Below are positions 53,858-64,000 of a DNA stretch of 64,000 nucleotides, piece after piece (position 1 is the first letter of the stretch; each line of letters begins with the position of its first letter). This stretch comes from Megaustenia siamemsis. Lineage: Eukaryota > Mollusca > Gastropoda > Stylommatophora > Ariophantidae. The stretch spans positions 65,528,205 to 65,592,204 of the forward strand of contig JAVIAB010000073.1 of the NCBI GenBank assembly GCA_032433765.1, read 5' to 3'. The translations under genes and the position numbers were made by a program. Under the pieces are notes generated by a model that did no database searches, was not told the DNA's origin, and saw only the letters and a program-made list of their open reading frames with translations.

Positions 53858-55139
53858 ATGCTACTATCAGTGCCAGGAAAAATATTAGGCAGAATCATTC
53901 TGGAGAGACTAAAAGAGGCTATAGAAAAACACTTGAGAGATGAACAAGCAGTTTTTAGGAAGAACAGATCATGTGCTGATCAAATAACTACTCTACGTAT
54001 AATAGTTGAACAAAGTTTAGAACTAAAATCCCCACTTTATATTGGATTCATAGATTACGAAAAGGCATTTGATAGTTTAGACAGAAGAATGCTTTGGAAG
54101 TTGCTGAGTCATTACGGAATCCCCATAAAGTTTATTAACCTGATAAAAACAATGTATGAAGGAACAAAATGAAGTGTGTAGCATGAAGGACAGCTTACAG
54201 AAGCATTTGAAATAAGAACAGGAGTAAGGCAAGGATGCCTCCTGTCTCCATTTCTCTTTCTACTGGCCATAGATTGGATTATGAAAATAACTCAAAACAA
54301 CAGAAATGGGATCCAGTGGTCACTGACCAAAGAACTTGATGATTTAGACTTTGCTGATGACATAGCTCTCCTATCACACAGCCATCAACAGATGCAGGAT
54401 AAAATGAGTATAATAGATGAGAGATCACAACAGCTAGGACTAAAGATTAATAGAGATAAGACCAACATTATGAGAATTAATGCAGTTGGCAATAACCAAA
54501 TAAAACTAGGAGAAATACCTCTACTAGAAGTACAATCTAACATATATCTTGGCAGTAATATAGATAAAGAGGGAGGAACAGAAAATGATACCAAAATTAG
54601 GATATCAAAAGCAAGAGGAGCTTTCATTGCACTGGGAAACATATGGAAATCCAAAGAAATTAGGCTAAATGCAAAAATAAAAATTTTCAACTCAAATGTT
54701 AAGTCGGTCCTATTATATGGCTGTGAAACATGGCGCATAACAAAATTGACAATCACGAAGGTACAGACTTCATTAATGGATGCTTGCTCAGAATAAATGG
54801 ATGGAAATGACAAAGTCACTAACGTAGAATTATGGAAATGTGCCAGTCAAATACCAGTGGATAAAGAGATACAGCGAAGACGATGGCGATGGATAGGACA
54901 CACTCTATGGAAGCCAACTGAGAGTATTACACAACAGGCCCTTTTTGGAATCCCCACGGGACAAGACAAAGAGGAAGACCAAGAAATTCTTGGAGAAGAC
55001 AGATCGAAGCAAGATGAAGATGATGGGGAAGACATGGAATGATCTTAAAAGAATTGCAAAAAAACAGAACGACTTGGAAAGTGTTTGTTGAGGACCTATG
55101 CTCCACTGGGAGCTAAAAGGTAGAAGAATACCAAATGCA

Positions 55140-56150
55140 TAGCATAAGTTCTTAAACATTAAAATGTCAATTAACTGAATAATAGCACAATGTAAATAAA
55201 ATCTAATGATTGCAATAACCTCTATCACTAAACAACACAATAAAAAGAGTGTATATATAAAAGAGTGTATATAGTTAGTAGGTAAACAAAAGTGACACAA
55301 TGAATATACAAGAATATGAAATGTCGTGGCCGCAAAGATGCTACTTGTTGAGTTTCAGTTTCAGTACGCAAGATTTAAAACTCGGAGCGCATTTTACTGT
55401 TACTGTTTCACCAAATGAACAGTCAGTTCAACTTTTTAAACATTTTCTACACAACAGCGGAATAATGTATATTATTAAGTCGAAGAGACGTTGACCATAT
55501 TGGCAAAATTAGTAAACAGTTGTGTCCCTAATGTATTTTAACAAATCGCAGACAAAAGCTAAAAAAATCGGCCAAAGTCAGGACAAATTCGGGACAATAA
55601 CAAATCCGAGACAAAAGTTGAAAAAAAACAGTAGCAAAATCGGGACTGTCTCAGAAAAATCGAGACTGTCCCGGAAAAATAGGATCTTATCTAAGGTCAT
55701 CGCAGCTATCTTTCCCGGCATGCTCAAAATAAAGATTATAAAATTTAAATATATAACTTCAAATGTTGTTAAAACGACCGTGCCAGACACGAAATTGTTG
55801 CTTTCATTCTTTCTCTGTGGTTTATCAGTTACTCTCAATTGTGTCTATGAAGTTGTAACAAATGCTGTTAATTTAGCATTACGCAAGACTGAGCAGGAAA
55901 CCAAGGCAATAATTCAGAAAGTACAATGAAACCTATTTATTGTATGAAGTGTGAGTTTTCTTATTCTACTTTACATTAAATATTATTATAATAATTATTA
56001 ATGTAATTAGTGAGAATATTAATTTGTATTAGCATCTCTGAGTTTTCTTATGTTTACAAGAGATGTCCCGGGAAAAAAGACGTTTTTTCGTCTCTAAAAC
56101 AAAAACCCGCTCATGTCCCCGTTTCAGCTCCTATTATGGCAACCCTACTC
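55140..56150 (-). mobile_element. Probable 5' non-coding part of the hAT element
   Basis: No clear coding sequence. AATCGGGACTGTCTCAGAAA, ATCGAGACTGTCCCGGAAAA and GATGTCCCGGGAAAA repeat a GTCCCGG-type motif, which also occurs near 49795, as subterminal transposase-binding repeats might. The stretch ends at about 56150 with TCCTATTATGGCAACCCTA. A 136-codon ORF (55522-55929) has no recognised motif. Confidence 0.45.
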
Positions 56151-56559
56151 CAAAACAAAACTCAAGATTTAAAACCCTAAAGTGTATCAAATATCTAATT
56201 AAAGTTTCTCATGAAGGGCTTTCAAATTTGGAGATAAATTAGCAATATTATTAATATGTGTCTTGAATTCAGTCTGAAGAAATGGAAATTGCATACTACA
56301 CATATGTTTATACTATAATAGACACGCTTGTGCAAAACGTCACTTGTAAAAATCACAAAATGAAAGCTAGAAATGCCATGAATAGATTTTGTACACAACA
56401 GTAGGCCCTACTACATTAATCACAAGATGGATGAAAAAGGAGGGAACAATTTGTACCGACATAATTAATGAAAAGGATAGTTCTGCATTTCACTTACACG
56501 CCTTGTTATATCGAGCTAAATAGAGGCATGGCGCCTGATAGCAACAGAGCTGGAAGCTG
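56151..56559. other. No gene seen
   Basis: AT-rich spacer before the SINE-3 copy. No exon or repeat could be supported. Confidence 0.45.
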
Positions 56560-56800
56560 TCAGCGACTCATAGCTGATGGCTTGCGCTTGGATCGGTGAA
56601 CCAGAACCATTCAGAGCCTACCCAACCTCTTCGCCCCGTTGAAGTCGGATGCTTTGGGCAGAAAGGCACATATATCACAGTTCTACTACAAACCTCAACA
56701 CGACCCATATATGCTTACATAATTAATGACAATTAATAACATCCACTTAATGTCATTTTCAGGACGGATTACAAAGAGGACAAACATTTCCTTTAGCTTT
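56560..56800 (+). mobile_element. SINE-3 copy, diverged, next to the minisatellite
   Basis: GATGGCTTGCGCTTGGATCG, GTGAACCAGAACCATTCAGA, GTTGAAGTCGGATGCTTTGG, GCAGAAAGGCACATATATCA, CCACTTAATGTC and GGACGGATTACAAAGAGGA follow the SINE-3 order seen at 36985. About 30 bp later the 12-bp minisatellite begins. Confidence 0.7.
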
Positions 56801-56811
56801 CATCCAGTGAA

Positions 56812-59800
56812 CGCTCTGGTGGACGATCTGGTGAACTATCTAGTGAATGATCTAGTGAACTATTTAGTGAACGATCTATAAACGATCTAGTAAACGATCT
56901 GGTGAACGATATGGTGAACGATCTGGTGAACGATCTGGTGAACGATCTGGTGAACGATCTGGTGAACGATATGGTGAACGAACTGGTGAACGATCTGGTG
57001 GACGATCTGGTGAACGATCTGGTGAACGATATGGTGAACGATCTGGTGAACGATCTGGTGAACGATATGGTGAACGATCTGGTGAACGATCTGGTGAACG
57101 ATCTGGTGAACTATCTGGTGAACGATCTGGTGAACGATCTGGTGGACGATCTGGTGAACGATCTGGTGGACTATCTGGTGAACGATCTGGTGAACGATCT
57201 AGTGAACGATCTAGTGGACGATCTAGTGAACGATCTGGTGAACGATCTGGTAGACTATCTGGTGAACGATCTGGTGAACGATCTGGTGAACGATCTAGTA
57301 TACGATCTGGTGGACGATCTAGTGAACGATCTGGTGAACGATCTAGTGAACGGTCTGGTGAACGATCTAGTGAACGATCTGGTGAACGCTCTCGTGGGCG
57401 ATCTGGTGAACGATCTAGTGGACGATCTGGTGAACGATGTGGTGAACGATCTGGTGGACGATCTGGTGAACGATCTAGTGAACGATCTGGGGAACGATCT
57501 GTTGAACGAGCTAGTGAACGATCTGGTGAACGATCTGTTGAACGAGCTAGTGAACGATCTGGTGAACGATCTGTTGAACGAGCTAGTGAACGATCTGGTG
57601 AACGATCTGTTGAACGAGCTAGTGAACGATCTGGTGGGCGATCTGGTGGGCGATCTGGTGAACGATCTGGTGAACGATCTGGTGGGCGATCTTGTGGGCG
57701 ATTTGGTGAACGATGTGGTGAACGATCTGGTGGGCGATCTGGTGGGCGATCTGGTGAACGATCTGGTGGACGATCTGGTGGACGATCTGGTGAACGATCT
57801 AGTGAACGATCTAGTGAACGATGTGGTGAACGATCTGGTGAACCATCTAGTGAACGATCTGGTGGGCGATCTGGTGAATGATCTAGTGAACGATCTGGTG
57901 GGCGATGTGGTGAACGCTCTCGTGGGCGATCTGGTGTACGATCTAGTAAACGATCTGGTGAACGATATGGTGAACGATCTGGTGAACGATCTGGTGAACG
58001 ATCTGGTGAACGATCTAGTGAACGATCTAGTGAACGATCTGGTGAACGATCTGGTGGACTATCTGGTGGACGATCTGGTGAACGATCTAGTGAACGATCT
58101 GGTGGACGATCTAGTGAACGATCTGGTGAACGATCTGGTGGACTATCTGGTGAACGATCTGGTGAACGATCTGGTGAACGATTTAGTGAACGATCTGATG
58201 AACGATGTGGTGAACGATCTGGTGAACGATGTGGTGAACGATCTAGTGAACGATCTGGTGAACGATCTGGTGAACGATCTAGTGAACGATCTGGTGGACG
58301 ACCTGGTGATTGATCTAGTGAACGATCTGGTGAACGATCTGGTGGACGATCTGGTGAACGATCTAGTGAACGATCTGGTGAACGATCTAGTGAACGATCT
58401 GGTGAACGATCTGGTGAACGATCTGGTGAACGATCTAGTGAACGATCTGGTGAACGATCTAGTGAACGATCTGGTGAACGATCTGGTGGGAGAACTGGGG
58501 GACGATCTATTGAACGATCTAGTGAACGATCTAGTGAACGATGTGGTGAACGATCTAGTGAACGATCTGGTGAACGATGTGGTGAACGATCTAGTGAACG
58601 ATCTGGTAAACGATGTGGTGAACGATCTAGTGCGCGATCTGGTGGGCGATCTAGTGAACGATGTGGTGAACGATCTGGTGAACGATCTAGTGCGCGATCT
58701 GGTGGGCGATCTGGTGGACAATCTAGTGAACGATCTAGTGAACGATCTGGTGAACGATCTGGTGAACGATGTGGTGAACGATCTGGTGAACGATCTAGTG
58801 AACGATCTGGTGAACGATTTAGTGAACGATCTGGTGAACGCTCTCGTGGGCGATCTGGTGAACGATCTAGTGAACGATCTGGTGAACGATCTAGTGAACG
58901 ATCTGGGGAACGATCTAGTGAACGATCTGGTGAACGATCTAGTGAACGATCTGGTGGGCGATCTGGTGAACGATCTAGTGAACGATCTGGTGAACGATGT
59001 GGTGAACGATCTGGTGAACCATCTAGTGAACGATCTGGTGGGCGATCTGGTGAATGATCTAGTGAACGATCTGGTAGGCGATCTGGTGAACGATCTGGTG
59101 AACGATCTGGTGAACGTTCTGGTGGACGATGTGGTGAACGATCTGGTGAACGATGTGGTGAACGATCTGGTTAACGATCTAGTGAACGGTTTGGTGGACG
59201 ATCTGGTGAACGATCTGGTGGACGATCTGGTGGACGATCTGGTGAACGATCTGGTGAACGATATGGTGAACGATCTAGTGAACGATTTGGTGGACGATCT
59301 GGTGAACGATATGGTGAACGATCTGGTGAACGATCTGGTGAACGATCTGGTGGGCGATCTGGTGGGCGATAAGGTAACGATCTGGTGGGCGATCTGGTGG
59401 GCGATCTGGTGAACGATCTGGTGAACGATCTGGTGGACGATCTGGTGAACGATGTGGTGAACGATCTGGTGGACGATCTGGTGAACGATCTAGTGAACGA
59501 TGTGGTGAACGATCTGTTGAACGAGCTAGTGAACGATCTAGTTAACGATCTGATGAACGATCTGGTGGGCGATCTGGTGGGCGATCTGGTGGACGATCTG
59601 ATGGGCGATCTGGTGAACGATCTGGTGAACGATCTGGTGGGCGATCTTGTGGGCGATTTGGTGAACGATCTAGTGAACGATGTGGTGAACGATCTGGTGG
59701 GCGATCTGGTGGGCGATCTGGTGAACGATCTAGTGAACGATCTGGTGAACGATGTGGTGAACGATCTGGTGAACCATCTAGTGAACGATCTGGTGGGCGA

Positions 59801-62800
59801 TCTGGTGAATGATCTAGTGAACGATCTGGTGAACGTTCTGGTGAACGTTCTGGTGGACGATGTGGTGAACGATCTGGTGAACGATCTGGTTAACGATCTA
59901 GTGAACGGTTTGGTGGACGATCTGGTGAACGATCTGGTGGACGATCTGGTGGACGATCTGGTGAACGATCTGGTGAACGATCTAGTGAACGATCTGGTGG
60001 ACGATCTGGTGAACGATCTGGTGAACGATATGGTGAACGATCTGGTGAACGATCTGGTGAACGATCTGGTGGGCGATCTGGTGGGCGATAAGGTAACGAT
60101 CTGGTGGGCGATCTGGTGGGCGATCTGGTGAACGATCTGGTGAACGATCTGGTGGACGATCTGGTGAACGATGTGGTGAACGATCTGGTGGACGACCTGT
60201 GAACGATCTAGTGAACGATGTGGTGAACGATCTGTTGAACGAGCTAGTGAACGATCTAGTTAACGATCTGATGAACGATCTGGTGGGCGATCTGGTGGGC
60301 GATCTGGTGGACGATCTGGTGGGCGATCTGGTGAACGATCTGGTGAACGATCTGGTGGGCGATCTTGTGGGCGATTTGGTGAACGATCTAGTGAACGATG
60401 TGGTGAACGATCTGGTGGGCGATCTGGTGGGCGATCTGGTGAACGATCTAGTGAACGATCTGGTGAACGATGTGGTGAACGATCTGGTGAACCATCTAGT
60501 GAACGATCTGGTGGGCGATCTGATGAATGATCTAGTGAACGATCTGGTGAACGATCTGGTGAACGATATGGTGAACGATATGGTGAACGATCTGGTGAAC
60601 GATCTGGTGGGCGATCTGGTGGGCGATAAGGTAACGATCTGGTGGGCGATCTGGTGAACGATCTGGTGAACGATCTGGTGAACGTTCTGGTGGACGATGT
60701 GGTGAACAATCTGGTGGACGATCTGGTGGACGATCTGGTGAACGATCTGGTGAACGATCTGGTGAACGATGTGGTGAACGATGTGGTGAACGATCTAGTG
60801 AACGATCTGGTGGACGATCTGTTGAACGATATAGTGAACGATCTTGTGAACAATCTGGTGAACGATCTGGTGGACGATCTGGTGAACGATATAGTGAACG
60901 ATCTGGTGAACGATCTAGTGAACGATCTAGTGAACGATCTAGTGAACGATGTGGTGAACGATCTGGTGAACGATGTGGTGAACGATCAGGTGAACGATCT
61001 AGTGAACGATCTGGTGAACGATTTAGTGAACGATCTGGTGGACGATCTAGTGAACGATCTGGTGGACGATCTTGTGAACGATCTGGTGAACGATCTAGTG
61101 AACGATCTGGTGAACGATCTAGTGAACGATCTAGTGAACGATGTGGTGAACGATCTGGTGAACGATGTGGTGAACGATCTGGTGAACGATCTAGAGAACG
61201 ATCTGGTGAACGATTTAGTGAACGATCTGGTGAACGATCTGATGAACGATCTAGTGAACGCTGTGGTGAACGATCTAGTAAACGATCTGTTGGACGATCT
61301 AGTGAACGATCTGGTGAACGATCTAGTGAACGATGTGGTGAACGATCGAGTGAGCGATCTGGTGAACGATCTAGTGAGCGATCTGGTGAACGTTCTCGTG
61401 AACGATCTGGTGAACGATCTAGTGAGCGATCTGGTGAACGATCTAGTGAACGATCTGGTGAACGATCTAGTGAGCGATCTGGTGAACGTTCTGGTGAACG
61501 ATGTGGTGAACGATCTAATGAACGATCTGGTGAACGATGTGGTGAACGATCTAGTGAACGATCTGGTGAACGATCTGGTGAACGATCTGGTGAACGATCT
61601 GGTGAACGATCTAGTGAACCATCCGGTGAAAGATCTGGTGGACTATCTGGTAGGCGATCTGGTGGGCGATCTGGTGGGCGATCTGGTGAACGATCTGGTG
61701 GGCGATCTGGTGAACGATCTGGTGGGCGATCTGGTGAACGATGTGGTGAACGATCTAGTGAACGATCTGGTGAACGATCTAGTGAACGATCTGGTGGACG
61801 ATCTAGTGAACGATCTGGTGGACGATATAGTGAACGATCTAGTGAACGATCTGGTGGAGTATCTGGTGAACGATCTGGTGGACGATCTGGTGAACGATGT
61901 GGTGGGCGATCTGGTGAACGATCTGGTGGACGATCTGGTGAACGATGTGGTGGGCGATCTGGTGAACGATCTGATGGGCGATCTGGTGAACGATGTGGTG
62001 AACGATCTAGTGAACGATCTGGTGAACGATCTAGTGAACGATCTTGTGGACGATCTAGTGAACGATCTAGTGAACGAACTGGTGGAGTATCTGGTGAACG
62101 ATCTGGTGGACGATCTGGTGAACGATCTGGTGGACGATCTGGTGGACGATCTAGTGAACGATGTGGTGAACGATCTGCTGAACGATCTAGTGAACGATCG
62201 AGTGAACGATCTGGTGAACGATCTGGTGAACGATCTGGTGGGCGATCTGGTGGACGATCTGGTGGACGATCTGGTGAACGATCTGGTGAACGATCTGGTG
62301 GACGATCTGGTGAACGATCTGGTGGACGATCTGGTGGACGATCTGGTGGACGATGTGGTGGACGATCTGGTGGGCGATCTGGTGGACGATCTAGTGAACG
62401 ATCTGGTGAACGATCTGGTGAACGATCTGGTGAACGATCTGGTGGACGATCTGGTGGACGATCTAGTGAACGATCTGGTGAACGATCTGCTGAACGATCT
62501 AGTGAACGATCTAGTGAACGATGTGGTGAACGATCTGGTGGGCGATCTGGTAGGCGATCTGGTGGGCGATATGGTGAACGATCTGGTGGACGATTGGTGA
62601 ACGATCTGGTGGACGATCTGGTGAACGATCTAGTGAACGATGTGGTGAACGATCTGTTGAACGAGCTAGTGAACGATCTAGTTAACGATCTGTTGAACGA
62701 TCTGGTGGGCGATCTGGTGGGCGATCTGGTGGGCGATCTGGTGGGCGATCTTGTGGGCGATCTGGTGAACGATCTGGTGAACGATCTGGTGGGCGATCTG

Positions 62801-64000
62801 GTGAACGATTTAGTGAACGATGTGGTGAACGATCTGGTGGGCGATCTGGTGGGCGATCTGGTTAGCGATCTGGTGGACGATCTGGTGAACGATTTAGTGA
62901 ACGATGTGGTGAACGATCTGGTGGGCGATCTGGTGGGCGATCTGGTGAACGATCTGGTGGACGATCTGGTGGACGATCTGGTGGACAATCTGGTGAACGA
63001 TGTGGTGAACGATCTGGTGAACCATCTAGTGAACGATCTGGTGAGCGATCTGGTGAACTATCTAGTGAACGATCTGGTGGGCGATCTGGTGAACGCTCTC
63101 GTGGGCGATCTGGTGAACGATCTAGTAAACGATCTGATGAACGATCTGGTGGACTATCTGGTGAACGATCTGGTGAACGATATAGTGAACGATCTGGTGA
63201 ACGATCTAGTGAACGATCTAGTGAACGATCTAGTGAACGATGTGGTGAACGATTTAGTGAACGATCTGGTGAACGATCTGGTGAACGATATAGTGAACGA
63301 TCTGGTGAACGATCTAGTGAACGATCTAGTGAACGATCTAGTGAACGATCTAGTGAACGATGTGGTGAACGATCTGGTGAACGATGTGGTGAACGATCAG
63401 GTGAACGATCTAGTGAACGATCTGGTGAACGATTTAGTGAACGATCTGGTGGACGATCTAGTGAACGATCTGGTGAACGATCTAGTGAACGATCTGGTGA
63501 ACGCTCTCGTGGGCGATCTGGTGAACGATCTGGTGAACGATGTGGTGAACGATCTGGTGAACGATCTAGAGAACTATCTGGTGAACGATTTAGTGAACGA
63601 TCTGGTGAACGATCTGATGAACGATCTAGTGAACGCTGTGGTGAACGATCTAGTAAACGATCTGTTGGACGATCTAGTGAACGATCTGGTGAAAGATCTA
63701 GTGAACGATGTGGTGAACGATCTAGTGAACGATCTGGTGAACGATCTAGTGAGCGATCTGGTGAACGTTCTGGTGAACGATGTGGTGAACGATCTAATGA
63801 ACGATGTGGTGAACGATCTAGTGAACGATCTGGTGAACGATCTGGTGAACGATCTGGTGAACGATCTGGTGAACGATCTAGTGAACCATCCGGTGAACGA
63901 TCTGGTGGACTATCTGGTAGGCGATCTGGTGGGCGATCTGGTGGGCGATCTGGTGAACGATCTGGTGGGCGATCTGGTGAACGATCTGGTGGGCGATCTG
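56812..64000. repeat. 12-bp minisatellite, over 7.1 kb, continuing past the window
   Basis: About 600 tandem copies of a 12-mer with consensus GATCTGGTGAAC. Common variants are GATCTAGTGAAC, GATCTGGTGGAC, GATCTGGTGGGC, GATGTGGTGAAC and GATATGGTGAAC. Because 12 is divisible by three, two plus frames (L-V-N-D and G-E-R-S) and all minus frames (T-R-S-F, P-D-R-S, Q-I-V-H) stay open for long distances. The long ORFs are therefore a by-product and I do not call a gene. Higher-order copies are visible: the marker GATAAGGTAACGATC occurs near 59370, 60090 and 60627. A block containing GAACGATCAGGTG near 60981 is repeated near 63392, and one with CCATCCGGTGAA near 61618 is repeated near 63886. Rare 11-bp units shift the register. 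Confidence 0.97.

Larger units (their letters stand above)
52813..55127 (+). mobile_element. LINE-C with a second LINE-C nested inside
   Basis: The outer copy is flanked by ATACCAAATGCA (52801-52812 and 55128-55139). It starts with ERTNYRGIMLLS (to 52857) and, after the nested insert, resumes at 53858 with MLLSVPGKILGRIILERLKE, DEQAVFRKNRSCADQITTLR, LYIGFIDYEKAFDSLDRRML (motif A) and EGTK plus a stop. It then reads IRTGVRQGCLLSPFLFLLAI (motif B), [20 protein letters not shown] (catalytic F-A-D-D), LKINRDKTNIMRINAVGNN, NIYLGSNIDKEGGTENDTKI, VLLYGCETWRITKL, and a frameshifted C-terminus. The end is CTATGCTCCACTGGGAGCT plus GTAGAAGAA. It is an RTE/SR2-like family by resemblance and 5' truncated. 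Confidence 0.93.

Noticed and set aside
56902..62600. ORFs of 836, 652 and (minus) 818 codons with LVND or SPDRS repeats
   Set aside because: They follow automatically from a 12-bp tandem repeat without stop codons in those frames. Frames switch at odd-length units, both strands are open, and there is no promoter, splice or composition evidence for a protein.

Overview
This is a eukaryotic, almost certainly invertebrate metazoan, nuclear window. The reasons are spliced cellular genes with GT/AG introns of several kb, RNA polymerase III type SINEs, many families of non-LTR retrotransposons (LINEs), a mariner and a hAT DNA transposon, and long micro- and minisatellites. The RNase H-bearing LINEs and the SR2/RTE-like LINE recall lophotrochozoan (mollusc or flatworm) sequences, but that is from memory and could not be searched. 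No species is claimed. I use local labels: LINE-A, -B, -C, -E, -G, -H (RTE-like, endonuclease/RT type), LINE-I and LINE-J (both with RNase H), SINE-1, -2, -3, and CysRep (a retroposon-like repeat linked to a cysteine-rich coding domain).

Layout. 1-9,930 is a mosaic of truncated LINE pieces in both orientations. 9,930-12,650 holds CysRep copies, a 27-bp minisatellite and a 47-bp perfect inverted repeat. 14,499-14,702 is the last exon of a trypsin-like serine protease. 15,445-22,585 is nested LINE-J, LINE-C, LINE-I, three SINEs and a second CysRep copy. 22,600-30,360 is mostly non-coding with LINE and SINE remnants. 30,638-49,269 (minus strand) is the best cellular gene: a five-exon cyclophilin-A-type peptidyl-prolyl isomerase with a 31-nt microexon. 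Its introns contain LINE-J with a nested LINE-B, a complete mariner, SINE-2, SINE-3 and a 236-bp inverted repeat. 49,765-56,150 looks like a decayed hAT transposon that received LINE-A and a LINE-C nested inside another LINE-C. From 56,812 to the window end is one enormous 12-bp minisatellite that continues beyond the edge.

How it fits together. The cellular content is small: one cyclophilin gene, one protease exon, one cysteine-rich ORF of uncertain status and two weak exon candidates. Everything else is mobile DNA, and its order of insertion can be read from target-site duplications (TSDs). TSDs of 7-14 bp are visible for SINE-1 (two copies), SINE-2 (three copies), SINE-3 (one copy), LINE-B and two nested LINE-C copies. 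Most LINE families end in their own simple-repeat tail: TGA, GATA or GAA. SINE-1, SINE-3 and LINE-J share a GGCGAAC-type 3' end, which suggests that LINE-J supplies the SINE mobilisation machinery.
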